NCBI RefSeq assembly: GCF_001039355.2
Contig: NW_019775025.1
Span: 358,437 to 422,436, forward strand
From: Lingula anatina
Lineage: Eukaryota; Brachiopoda; Lingulata; Lingulida; Lingulidae
Length of the DNA stretch: 64,000 bases
Direction of reading: 5' to 3'
Numbering within the stretch: the first letter of the stretch is position 1; the number at the start of each line of letters is the position of its first letter. The position numbers and the translations under genes are program-made. Below are positions 1 to 12,200 of the stretch, piece after piece. The notes below the pieces were generated by a model. That model made no database searches. It was not told the origin of the DNA and saw only the letters and a program-made list of their open reading frames with translations.

Positions 1-957
1 AATTCAATTTATTACTTATCCTGTTATTAATTTATTTATTGGGAATGAAACTGTTTAAAATGGTAATGTAGTGTTTTTGTAAATCGTAAAAAAATTGTGA
101 AAATTAACTCATTTATTTGGGCTGTTAAATATTTATTTTGGCACATAATACAAAAATAGTTTTTTTAAATTGTAGAATTATACTCCTCGAAAAAGACATA
201 TTGATTGATAAAATGAAATGGTTACTGCAGAAAAGTAGAAAAATAAAATAGTCAAAAACAATGTGTAATTATTTTCACCGCCTGACATATTTTGTTTTTT
301 TCTTTAAGAATCTTTTGCCATTTTTATAAAAAAAGGAACATGTACTGTAGAGTTTGACTGGTTGTCTTAAACAGGAAAATGTTTTAAGGGATAAGCTTAA
401 TAGTTGATTATTAAAATTCTCCAAATGTGTGAAAATGTCAATTAAAATATTTTATTTGATATTGAAATGCAGTCCTGGCTTTCCTTTTAATTATTATGTG
501 CATTGTTTTCTGCCTTAATGAATACTTAATGATACCAGTACATTTCCCTGGCTTGGTGCCAGCCTCAGGTAGATTTATTTGTTTAAGTGTTTCTCCTAGC
601 ACACCTGTGTTGATAGCAGTACAGGTAAACAGAACTAGGTCACAGCTGTGGGACATGGGTGGACCGGCATTGCAGTGGACATATACATAAGTCATTCTAC
701 AGGTACTTTTCAATAAACTCTGTACATATTTGCATTGCTGTACATGGAGACCTAGAGAGCAGCTTAATGCTTGGCAATCTGTCATATTGTTGTAACAACT
801 TGTCAGAAAGACTATACTGTGTATGACAAAATTTTCATCAACAGTGTGACCTTCAGAGGACTAGAAATAATCAAAATGTTCACATCCGTAAACGAAGATA
901 AAAAATCCAGATGAAGTTGATGGAAGTGTTCGTATAACTTTCACGTAGAGACAAAAC
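1..957. other. AT-rich sequence upstream of the BTBD17-like gene
   Basis: No coding exon, RNA gene or clear transposon could be supported here. The short open frames in this stretch have no family resemblance or splice context. The last part presumably contains the promoter and 5' UTR of the gene starting at 958, but I see no convincing TATA box or initiator. Confidence 0.5.
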
Positions 958-3900
958 ATGGCGAACAACCCCTATTTTCGTGGTCCAGTGAATGACCTAG
1001 TTGCCGTAGAACTGGAAGACCCACCTGAAGGCCCCCTTGACCTACCAGAACCAGGTGACCAGGCAGAGGAGGGCGATGTGGAGGGACCAGGCGACCCAGG
1101 GGAAGAAGAGAGGGGCATTTCAATTCCACGTGGATCTGAAGATGAACCCCAGAGTGGTGAGGGTGTGGCCAGGGAGCCGGAGGGGGGTGGTCAGCAGTCC
1201 AGGCAGGGCAGTGAGCAAGCAGCTAGAGAGGAAGAAGAAGAAAAGAATGCAGAGGTGAAAGGAGTGACGATTTTTTAAATTTAGTCTGACATTTATCCCA
1301 AAATTAGGCCATGCTAGTTTATATGATTGGGTTAACAGTGGGAATTAATACCATGCATGGTTCATAAATAACTAGTTTAGTTTACTTTCTTTAGTATAGC
1401 TTTTAGCATGGCAGGTGTATTTATACAGCCAGTACATAGCTGCTACCTGTTACATAGTAATGACAGGTGCCCCTGTGATCCATCATCTTCCTAACCTAGT
1501 TTTAAAATGAATGTGGTAGGCAGCTGTGGTAGTATATTCTGATAGGTGAGACAGCTATAAAGATATTGTGTCATCTTCCAATATTGGAACAGGCATATAC
1601 CCCAGTATGTTCAGTTTAGTTTTCAAAAGGTAATAAATGCATGATGATTACAATAATAAATTATTAAACAACTAGTTTAGGGTTTAATTTACACAGATGG
1701 TTACCAGGCTATGTGCGCATGTCATGTCATGTCATATCATCATATTCCACACATTTTTAGAAGCGAGGAAAATACAAGTAAAAATACTATGCATTTGGAA
1801 CATTTTTAATGCCCCGTTCACACTACAGTTATAGAGCACCTACTAGTATACTTGTAAGTTGTTACAGAAATGAAGAACGGATGTTTGTATATAAATTCTG
1901 TCCAATCATATACTTGCTGCCATGGTCATTACCCTGAATTTCATGGTGAACCCCAACTTATTACATGTGAAAGGTTGTCTGTAAAGTAGCTGCTTCAGTT
2001 TGTTGTTTTGCTCAGTATGATTTGCCTGTGGGAGGTTTAAACACCCTGTGTTTGAGACATTTCCAGTTACAGGCATGTTGAAAGCCGATATAATCTCTCA
2101 AAAACCCTGTGTTTCAGAGATTATATACTTGATTCCGGTATGTCTGTAACTGGAAATGTCAGAGGCATGTTGAAAATGGAGGTGAGTTCCCAGTGATCTC
2201 TGAAACTCAGGGTGTTTTGTTGATAAATGTGCATGCAATATAGCTGCCACAGCTTGTGATAAGAGAAGCTGTAAATGGAATATGCAATAAGCAGAATATT
2301 TTAATATTCTAGAGGCTAGAAAATGAAAATGAACCTGAAACTAGCTCAATGTGAAAGATGTTTTTAAAAGATCTGCATTATATTTATTGAATTGGAGAAC
2401 AAAAAAGTTCAGTAATTAAATATTTTTTTCAGACAGCACCAAAACACCCTGTATTATATTTACTGAATTGGAGAACAAAAAAGTTCAGTTATTCAGTATT
2501 TTTTCAAACAGCACCAATATGTTTGTGAAGTAACAATATAAAAACACTTGCAACATAATTTTAAGTCATAACTTGTCATATTATTTTAAAGTTTAGTATG
2601 TATCATCAGTTTAACTTGCTTATATGTCTCAAGATATCTACATAACAAGACATAGTAAGTTATAACTGCATTGAAAAGCAAAGTTGGTTTCACAAAAGAA
2701 AACAAGAACATCATTTATGTGAAATTGATGATTGCAATCTTTAGGAAACGCCTTCTTCATGACCTGACACTGTGAATTAAGGCCTTGAAATCCTGTTTTG
2801 CGATTGAAATTTTATGAAACTTGTATTATATATCATATGGAATTAATCTGGCAGGCTTGCTCTGTTAAGAATGTCTTGTTTGCTAGCTGGCATATTTCTT
2901 GCAGATTTCTCCCAGTCTTGACAGGCGTTAATGTATTCAAGCTCTCATTTTCATGTCAGAATGGCATAGCATGTCTTGTTTGCTGGCTAGCATATTTCTT
3001 GCAGCTATTTTTCCCAGACTTGACTGGCATATATGTATTCAAGCTCTCATTTTTAAGTCTGAATGGTGTACTCTGATGCTGTGGTTCCTACTGCATTTGC
3101 TCAATATGTGTTTTGTTGAAAGAATTGATTATAGCTGCCAATATGATTTTGGCTTGCACATTCAATTACTTTCCATATTGATTCAGTAGAATGAAGTGAA
3201 ATAATACATTGTCTGTCTCCTTTTAATAAGATATACACACAGAGATGTTTACCAAAGAGGCACAAGCATTGCAGAATTTACATGCCATGGTTCACTTCCA
3301 AGCCATATAGCATCATATGTCTGGAAAAATAAATTATCATGCAATTATATTTGTATATTATTATATAGGTATTATCTGACATCTGGTGTTTAATCCATAC
3401 ATGTATCAGTAGCATATGTTTTCAGAACAGTATACTAAATGAATTCCTTTGCATCTATAGGAAGAATATAAAGCATCATGTGGCTGGCTGTATAGGTGCC
3501 AACGTTTTTTAAATGCCATAGACCATGACAATAGTCCCTTGTTTCTGGTTGTATAAAAAGTCAGTAGCATTGTTTCAAAACATTCTGCTAACCATGTTCT
3601 TGGGCAGTCCTTAGGGCATAATATCAGCACAACATTTTTCTTTCTTTATAACTTTAAGAAAGCATTGAGAGTTCCCATTTCTACTGCATCATCAAAGTCA
3701 AAGAAGTCCCCTAGGTATTCCTGCCCGTTGAATAACTGTGGGGGGAGGGGTGGGTTGTCATCTCGGGATCGGCTGTTTTGCTGCATGAAGGCCTTGTCCG
3801 TATCACTGTTAGCAATATCTATGACCTGGTGGGTTATCTTCTTTGCTTCCAGCACATTTTGAACTCTATTCTGATTCCTCTTGGTCTCCATATTAGCAGA

Positions 3901-6702
3901 GATAGAGGAGATATAAAGCATTACTACCATGATGCTGCCAGGGATGGTCTGTCTACTTTACAGCTAGCTGATCTACTCCTAGTACTCCTGGAGGAATGCT
4001 CACTATCTGCTTTATAAAAGCCTGTGGTGGTTGCCAACTGTACGCTTGCTGTGTGCTTCCGTTTATTCCAGCTATAGGTATAAAATGTTTAGAATCCTTA
4101 TAATCTCTTGGGTTTGCTGGCTGTTAAATGCTTTGTTTCCCTACAGTTCCTGAACTGCTTGCTGCCACCGCCCTACAATCTATACATAACACATTTGTTT
4201 TCTGCAGCAGTAAATTTAGATTTCTGGGTCAGATGTAATTTATACTCTTCTGCATCTGATCTCTTATTTTCAGCTTGGCTCTGCAAGTGGTGATGCAATT
4301 TGACGCCTATCACCTGAGGCAGAGGGAAAATCTTTGCATAGACTGCTGTCTGTATTACAAGGTCTATTATTGACCTGATGCTGTGAATATTAATGTGTTT
4401 CTTACCCCCTTTTGCTGAACATAGTTAAGTGATCTATCATACAGCAGATGTGAGACATGAGTCATCTCTCAGACTCAGAGACAGACTTCAAAGCAGAGAT
4501 TACATATTTTTTAGCACATTGTAGGGATTTCTTGCAAGCCATTGTTTTTTTTTTGGGAAAAAATGCAGCCAAACAACCAATTTTATGCCAAAGAAGATTG
4601 AATATGATGAATGATAAAATGTTTTTCAGACACAAACTGTTGTACATTCCTTTTTATGAAGCGTGAAAAATCATGCAAATAAAAAATTAGCTTTATTTTA
4701 CATTGTAAAATTATACTTTTTATGATTGAATATTAAAATTGTTTTAAGGTATGCGACAACTATTTCATGCCAGTTTTACTTGCTCATTAGTTGTTGATAT
4801 TATGTGTAGGAGCTGATATTATATTAATGCATTTGATGGATACATTTAAGATGCTCTCTGACAGCTAATACCTGCCCGCACGCATTTTATCAATCATATG
4901 CGTTGTTGAGGTGAAGTTGGTGCTTCTATATGTTCTTTATAGTGCTGTGACATATTGTTAGGCCATAACAGTACTGTGGGGCTATTGTTGTCCAAGATTG
5001 CACATCATCATTCACATATAACCTTTATTTGAAAATACTTTTTTGAGTGATTTGTGATTTATTTTCCAGGCTTGTTTTCTTTAGTTTGTGGGATGGCATG
5101 TAAACACAAGTGTTTTGAAACAAATTTTTGTTATTGTTAATTTTAACAGTATCAGTGAAATATAAATATATTCATAAGTTAGTGAATATTTGAACTTAAA
5201 AATTCTTAAACTTAAAAAACATTCTTGAGGAAAAAAATGAAATGGAATTCCTATCTTCATTTAGCAATTCTTAGAGGCAATTTATTACAGGGAAATACCA
5301 AAGAAAGGAAATACTTAAGCAAAAGGAAATTTTTTATTTTTTTAAGAAAATTCCAAAAAACCAATCTGAAATAAAAGTCAAGACTTTCTTTGCCTCTGTT
5401 TGTAACTTTATTGCCCATCCAGTGTTGGTAAAATTACTGTTCTTTATTTTCTAGGGCAACATGGAAGAGCATGAAGATGACCCCAACCAAGTCCTTCGTG
5501 ACGAAAGTGACTTCATACAGAATGTGTCCCAGTTCTTCAACCAAGAGGCGCTCAGTGATGTCATACTGACTGTGGGGGAACAAAGGTTCTACGGCCACAA
5601 GTTTGTGCTGGCAAAGTCCAGCGAAGTCTTCAAGTGTATGCTATACGAAAAACAATGGCTAAGTGGTACTAGAGATAGTGAAGTGGTTCTTAATGAAAGT
5701 GTGGAGTGTGAGGAGGCATTTGAACGTTTCTTGCAGTACCTGTACACAGCGAGCGTGTCAATAAACCCAGAGAGTGCTGTGGGCATACTGTGCCTGGCAG
5801 ACAAGTATGGAGTAGGATCCCTAAAAGAATTGGTAACAAAGTATATGGTTCATCACTCCCGTAGTCCCAAAGTGACCAATGCTTTAAACTGGTATTCGTG
5901 GGCCAAAGCCTTAAACTTGACCGACCTGGTCCAGCAGTGCCATGAGACTATAACCTGGAACATCGCAGATATCATACAGTCCCCTGATTGGCTGATTATG
6001 GATTTGGAATTTGTCTGCGATATTCTGCAGAGTCATGAACTGATCATCAAGAATGAGTTGATGATGTACCATGCAGCTGAGCGCTGGTTGCTCAGTGAGA
6101 GTAATATTGCAAATATCAGCGACAATGCACAACAAATGCTCCCCCTGGTGCGGTTCCCTCAGATGATGGTCAGGGATTTGTTTGAAGTAGAGACGAGTGC
6201 ACTGGCTAGTCATGAAGAATGTAAAGATTTACTGAAAGACTTGCTCGGCCGTGCTTACAGGTTTCGATCCCTGTGCCCATCGCAGAGCACCCTTGGGGTA
6301 AGTTTTGCAGATATATTTTACATGCCTCGTGACTATATTGATCTGCAGGTGGACAAAGTCAGCATTCAGAACACACTCAGGTTCGGAATACAGGTTGATG
6401 TGCGCACTTATGTAGGCCCTGTGCCGAATGAACAAAAAGAAGGGGAGTGGAAAATTACATATCGAAAGAACAACGACACCTGGTCTCTACAGTTGTACTG
6501 TCATGATTCGGCCATGGTGAATGGCGAGGCTAAGGTTCAGGCCACTATTCTTATACACAATGAACAGGAGAAACCACTCCAAGTCCAGCGCACTGGAACA
6601 TTTGCATGCTCTAGAGGGAACAGTTTGAACATCCAAGTTACTCTGCAGGATATAGAGCCTTCTAAGAGCATGGTGATACTTATCAAACCCATAGCTGACT
6701 AA
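958..6702 (+). CDS. BTBD17: BTBD17-like BTB/BACK domain protein (two exons)
   Basis: Coding exons are 958-1254 and 5455-6702. The donor is GAG|gtgaaa, the acceptor is ttttctag|GGC, and the phase is 0, giving about 514 residues. Residues 1-99 are acidic, Pro/Gly/Glu-rich and low-complexity. A BTB/POZ fold follows at about 130-230 (SDVILTVGEQRFYGHKFVLA, then YLYTASVSIN and LADKYGVGSL). A BACK-like helical region spans about 235-350 (NWYSWAKALNL, WLIMDLEFV, YHAAERWLL). The last ~140 residues are beta-rich, as in the C-terminal part of BTBD17. Exon 2 alone has an ATG at 5461 and could be used by itself, so joining exon 1 is an inference from frame and splice sites. No signal peptide is visible, unlike the annotated vertebrate protein. 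BTB-BACK proteins often act as adaptors for cullin-3, but the role of this one is unknown. Its 4.2-kb intron contains an antisense nested gene. Confidence 0.8.
2039..2217. repeat. Fold-back (MITE-like) element in BTBD17 intron
   Basis: The outer ends are inverted copies (AAACACCCTGTGTTTGAGA against the reverse complement of TCTGAAACTCAGGGTGTTT). Nested inside is a second inverted pair (catttccagttacaggcat against atgtctgtaactggaaatg) and a small hairpin around ataatctctca/cagagattat. The whole ~180 bp can fold into one long hairpin with no coding capacity. A flanking target duplication is not clear. Confidence 0.65.
2374..2517. repeat. Two-copy tandem duplication (~75-bp unit)
   Basis: The segment containing attgaattggagaacaaaa at 2374-2440 is repeated with a few substitutions at 2449-2517, and both copies end in cagcaccaa. 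Intronic and non-coding. Confidence 0.7.
2850..3067. repeat. Two-copy tandem duplication (~105-bp unit)
   Basis: Both copies contain atgtcttgtttgct, catatttcttgcag and tgtattcaagctctcatttt in the same order, at 2868-2960 and about 2970-3065. The frames open across it encode two similar peptides because of the duplication, not because of a gene. Confidence 0.75.
3646..3930 (-). CDS. SH3BGRL-family thioredoxin-fold protein, intronless, nested antisense in BTBD17 intron
   Basis: One uninterrupted 94-residue frame. It starts MVVMLYISSISANMETKRNQ and has the family pattern: short beta strand, basic helix, QNVLEAKKI...VIDIAN, KAFMQQN, then the proline-bearing PPLPPQLFNGQEYLGDFFDF and an end at NAFLKL. 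The PLPPQ(I/L)FN..Y.GD stretch and the final AFL are hallmarks of SH3BGRL/SH3BGRL3. The length matches the compact SH3BGRL3 form (about 93 residues). These are glutaredoxin-like folds without the redox CxxC, and none is visible here. The absence of introns and the position inside another gene's intron suggest a retrocopy. No disabling mutation, poly(A) tract or target-site duplication was found, so it may still be functional. Confidence 0.75.
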   Translation of the reverse strand: MVVMLYISSISANMETKRNQNRVQNVLEAKKITHQVIDIANSDTDKAFMQQNSRSRDDNPPLPPQLFNGQEYLGDFFDFDDAVEMGTLNAFLKL

Positions 6703-8230
6703 ACTAATTAGCTGACTAAACTCAACCAGAAATACAGGATGATCACAATGCAAACTCTGCGTATGTTGCCGTCCAGAGGCATTAAGGACATGATGTTTAT
6801 CCTTATTAAAGCAATATGATGTATTGTTATAGGGTGCCTGACATAAAACTAATATGCCAAAATGACTATATTTTCAGCACATAGCCCAACATAGAGCACT
6901 GAATGAGAAAATGCAAGGAAACAAAAACAGTGTGAAACTGCTGTTGGAGTACTTTAAGTGTTATGTTAAACCACACAATTTTTTACTGTTAGGTAAATGT
7001 AACCAATCAGATAAGTTATATGTTGTTGCTTGCAGTTTCACGTTGTTTTCTATTAGTGAATAAGATCAAGAAGAACATTACTATAATGAGATCTCACATG
7101 GTTCTGAAATCAGATATTTCAGACTCTGTTTATGGAAGGAATAGGTGGAAATTTTTTGATTAAATGGAATTTAGGGAACAAAAGGCACACTTCAAATGTT
7201 AAAACATTATCAGTCCCAAAAAATTGTCCCAGTTCTCATTAAATAATTTGAAGGAGTATTTTGGTAACAAGGCACATTAAACTTTAATAATTGTATTCTA
7301 TTCAAAGTGTCTAATTTTCACATATCATGATGAAGACAGTGAGATGATCTATGTAGCACGTCTCAGTTACTGTTTTTTTCCTCCTCATTGAAGAAGCATT
7401 TTTATATCATTTTCACATTTCACTGCTGACAAACTAAATTGTTCATGGGTAGAGATGGATTTAGGTGCAGCCCACTGTGGGACTACACACAGGGACCAGT
7501 ATTATTGGCAGACATCGTTTATTATTGCCTTATTTGTGTGACAAAGTTCCTATTACCACTGTAATGATGTAAATTAAATATTATTTGTGCTGTACATTGC
7601 TTTGCTATCAGCTTATCAGAAGTGGAATTTATTTTTTGAATATGACACAAAAAGAAATGAAAGAAAAACAATGTCATCTTAAGACGGTCTTTTATATTTT
7701 GTAATATTATGACTGTTTAATTAAACATTCTTGAAACGTAAAAGTGAACATTAGAAAGGGTCACAATTTAAAAGAATTTAAGACTCACCTTTTAAGGAAA
7801 TGACTTGTGTACTTACATTAAATTATGTATTGTGCAATTGAAAAAGAAAACAGTTAAATTTTGTTTTGTACCATTGCTCAATATAAGTATACTTAGTTTA
7901 TTAACTTTTCTCGCTATTATAATAGAAAATATTTATGTATTTTATAACTTATCTGTATTAAAGACTACATGTTGTATCCTTCACTGTAAGTAAGAACCTT
8001 CATACCAAATATATTTTGAATTCCCAGATGAAAAAAAATTCAAATGACAACCTTAATAACATAGGTTAAATGGTGGGGGGATGGGGAGAGAGATTTAGGT
8101 AGGTTCTTTTCAATATTGTAGTATTCCAATGTCATCTGACCATCTTACAACACGTAATAATGGGGACGAAAACTTTGTGTGCAGGAGCCCTATACTGTAA
8201 CATGGGGCACTAAAATAGAAGGAAACATTA
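6703..8230. other. 3' flank of BTBD17-like gene and convergent intergenic region
   Basis: AT-rich and without coding exons. It should include the BTBD17 3' UTR. Candidate ATTAAA poly(A) signals occur at 6805-6810 and 7720-7725, but no canonical AATAAA was seen on the plus strand. The region ends where the 3' UTR of the convergently transcribed PCM1 gene begins. Confidence 0.4.
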
Positions 8231-8255
8231 ATTTAACTAAATACAACTGGAATGC

Positions 8256-8261
8256 TTTATT
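8256..8261 (-). promoter_or_regulatory. Candidate PCM1 poly(A) signal (AATAAA)
   Basis: The plus strand reads tttatt, so the minus strand gives AATAAA about 950 bases downstream of the PCM1 stop codon. That implies a 3' UTR of roughly 1 kb. Other AATAAA-like hexamers exist in this AT-rich sequence, so the choice is tentative. Confidence 0.35.
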
Positions 8262-9211
8262 CCTGTGTTTAATACATCTCAACACAACAACTGTTCTCTC
8301 AATACTCAGCTCACACAACAAGTTAATATTACTATAATAAAACATCGTTCAAAAAGTACAAAGAAATAATCATAATTAAGATATCAATAATCCATCTTTT
8401 TTCAATGTAAACTATAAATTTAATTGGGAAAGCACTGTCACACATCTAAATTAAAATAAAAATGATCAAAATAATTTGTCATTGGGTGCATGTTACTGTA
8501 CATGTGCCTTCAGCTGGGATATGCTGTTATAACAATATAATATTAAATGCACTTCATGGTAACAATAATGGATTTCTAATTTTCTTCAATCTTATGTGGC
8601 AAATAATTCCTTTCAAAAAAAAAAAAAAATCAGCTATAATACATTGCAAATGAATCTCAACAAGCTGAGGGTGGAGTACTTTTCTACAACTGCTGTGTTC
8701 TGAAATTCATCCAGCACACTTGTATAGGAACTTTCAACTCCCAAAACCCATTCACTAAGAATAAAATTTAAGGGTTATAAAATAACCATTCAAAAAATTT
8801 AATTTGGTAAAACCATAGTCAAACCTCATTTTATCACTGCAAATTTTCACTTGGGGCACACTGTTCTGTTTAATTCAATTTGAAATTGTTTATCTTTTTT
8901 ACCTCCCTCTTACTGAATCTGATCCCTGTATTTATTCTGTTCAACTTCAAACAAACTTATAATTTTTCCAACACCACACCATGTCCAATAGATTCCATAT
9001 TCCTACACAACTCATTAAATAACAAATTGGATAAAACTTTAAAGAGTTCAACATTTGCAATGTCAACACTAAACAGAACTTCCTCCTTTTCCTACACTTG
9101 TATTTATAGCTTCCCTTCCTTCCTGGGTTAAGTTTCACCTCTACATACAGTCTCTGAATCACAGTCACACGCTACTGGTCCCATACACATGGATCACAAC
9201 CTTGGTTCACA

Positions 9212-12200
9212 TCACACTGCACTCTCTTGAACTGTAGTTTGTGCAGGCTGGGGCATCTCAGACTCTGTAACAGAACAATAAAATATATACAATTTATTAC
9301 AATTCAATAAAGCAGTGATTTTTCAATCAAATTACCATATTTGGTATAATCTGAACTTAGAAAATAAAAGAGATAAAGACATTTAAAAAATATTTTATAC
9401 CTATTAACACCAGGAATGCACCATGTCAACACTGAAACAACTTGACTTATTTTCACTCTTCTTTTCTAATCCTGGCTAACCTAAACTCCTTTCCTGTGCT
9501 CTTAAGCAAAGGAAGCATGTTTCAATAGGAACCCAGCAGAACTGATAGCAAAGACCACATCCTTTTTGAATGATCTCCTTTCTAGCTTGTTCCTTCCTTT
9601 GTATTTTGTGCTATCTGATTTACTGTGCAAAAGTGCTGCCAAGGCATCTAAGGTCAAGACATTGTACTTAAATGAAAAGTGAAATCTCATGCAAAATGCC
9701 TTTTGAAATTCAATCCCCATTCAGTGACAGGTGCAAGTACACATGACTTGGCTTTAGTGTCCTCAACTGACTAGCAATTTGTTTTCCCTCTAACTTGTGA
9801 CCATGCACATTAACCAGTTCAGAGAATTCATTGTCAGCAAGCCAAACACCTCTACTTTCTGCACAAGACCATGATAGTTAGGCCACACTTTTTTATTTTT
9901 ATGGATGACATCCTCTGGGGACCCCAAAGTCGGTGCGAGCGGGCGAAAAAAAAAAAACAGTCCAAAAAAAAAAAAAAAACNNNNNNNNNNNNNNNNNNNN
10001 NNNNNNNNNNNNNNNNNNNNNNNNNNNNNNNNNNNNNNNNNNNNNNNNNNNNNNNNNNNNNNNNNNNNNNNNNNNNNNNNNNNNNNNNNNNNNNNNNNNN
10101 NNNNNNNNNNNNNNNNNNNNNNNNNNNNNNNNNNNNNNNNNNNNNNNNNNNNNNNNNNNNNNNNNNNNNNNNNNNNNNNNNNNNNNNNNNNNNNNNNNNN
10201 NNNNNNNNNNNNNNNNNNNNNNNNNNNNNNNNNNNNNNNNNNNNNNNNNNNNNNNNNNNNNNNNNNNNNNNNNNNNNNNNNNNNNNNNNNNNNNNNNNNN
10301 NNNNNNNNNNNNNNNNNNNNNNNNNNNNNNNNNNNNNNNNNNNNNNNNNNNNNNNNNNNNNNNNNNNNNNNNNNNNNNNNNNNNNNNNNNNNNNNNNNNN
10401 NNNNNNNNNNNNNNNNNNNNNNNNNNNNNNNNNNNNNNNNNNNNNNNNNNNNNNNNNNNNNNNNNNNNNNNNNNNNNNNNNNNNNNNNNNNNNNNNNNNN
10501 NNNNNNNNNNNNNNNNNNNNNNNNNNNNNNNNNNNNNNNNNNNNNNNNNNNNNNNNNNNNNNNNNNNNNNNNNNNNNNNNNNNNNNNNNNNNNNNNNNNN
10601 NNNNNNNNNNNNNNNNNNNNNNNNNNNNNNNNNNNNNNNNNNNNNNNNNNNNNNNNNNNNNNNNNNNNNNNNNNNNNNNNNNNNNNNNNNNNNNNNNNNN
10701 NCATCTAAGGTCAAGACATTGTACTTAAATGAAAAGTGAAATCTCATGCAAAATGCCTTTTGAAATTCAATCCCCATTCAGTGACAGGTGCAAGTACACA
10801 TGACTTGGCTTTAGTGTCCTCAACTGACTAGCAATTTGTTTTCCCTCTAACTTGTGACCATGCACATTAACCAGTTCAGAGAATTCATTGTCAGCAAGCC
10901 AAACACCTCTACTTTCTGCACAAGACCATGATAGTTAGCTACTTATTGTACAGAAAGCATAAAGAGACAGCCGGTGGAGATATTTTAGTAGCTCTGTTAA
11001 CTTTTAAAAGTTTCAAACTAGCTGAGCTTTGGTTTTTTATGTCATGTGGTATTTGAGATAATGGTGCACTTCTGCTTGCCAATGACATTTTGCAAGCTAG
11101 CATTTATGTGTTGGGGAGAGGTATAAGGGTGTGCAAAACTGGGATTGGAAGGTGGGGTGGGGAGGGGGGACATGCATGCAAGCCAAACAAATTTACACAC
11201 CTGTTGACCAAGGATGAGACTGAATAGAAGTGAAATCCCCTTATATCAGGGGGTAATATCTTAATCATCACATCCCTGTCAACAGCAGAGGAGGGGGAAC
11301 ACTACACAAGTGCACTCACATGCTGTATTGTATTTCTACTGCTGATTGCTGCTAGCCATCAACTTCCCTCCCTTTGGTGTGTGTTTGTATGCCACCTTAT
11401 TCTCATCATACATGGTACACACTGGGCTAAAGGTGCCTAACAAATAAACAGAACCAACACTTGACTTAGTACACTTGACTTAGTACTACTACACACCACA
11501 GAACAAATGCAGGACAAGATAGACCAAAATACACACTAAACACAAGTTGCCTAAGTCATTCATTATACATCAGAATGCAGATTAAACATTTGCCAAGTAG
11601 CCAGTGCTTCTGTGCCAGTCATCTGTATATGCTTTGAAAGACAATGGTGCCAAGTAAGCATAATTTTGTCTTTTAAAATATCCTTTTTGCACCAAACATT
11701 GCAAAATATGAAAAACGGTGGTTTTGAACCCTGCGCTGTGCCTTACACATATTGAAGTGATGATGCCTCACAAACAGCTCTTCTAACACATTATTGTTAC
11801 ACATACTATATAATACCCACACCAGACTAGCAAACCAACTCAAAGCCAAGACACACTACTACAAGACACTTGTACATCTAGGTTGAACCATGCCTTTTTT
11901 TTGCTAAAACTAGGTGCAAATGTATTCCTTTTCAATAATTTTACAAAAAGTCTAAGGCAACTAAAGCAGCTTTCAATTCTCTTATCTATAAAATGGCATA
12001 AAAACTGAAATATGTCATTATGACTGTATTTTATTATGAAAGTACAAAAGTCAGGCTGTTAAGTTCTAAGTCCAATATATGCCTTGAAAGACCTTATATT
12101 ATTACTTAATGCAGACTCCTTTGTCCTACCTCCATTGAATTTCCCTTTTTTGGAACACAACTTGAAATCTAGCTATTTTTAACAAACTTTCATTCTACAA

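Noticed and set aside
5589-6753. Minus-strand frames opposite BTBD17 exon 2
   Set aside because: Shadows of the strongly conserved BTB/BACK frame; no family resemblance or splice signals of their own.
9790-10777. Several long open frames of 267-304 codons on both strands
   Set aside because: They consist almost wholly of Ns from the assembly gap. The real bases at their edges have no coding character.
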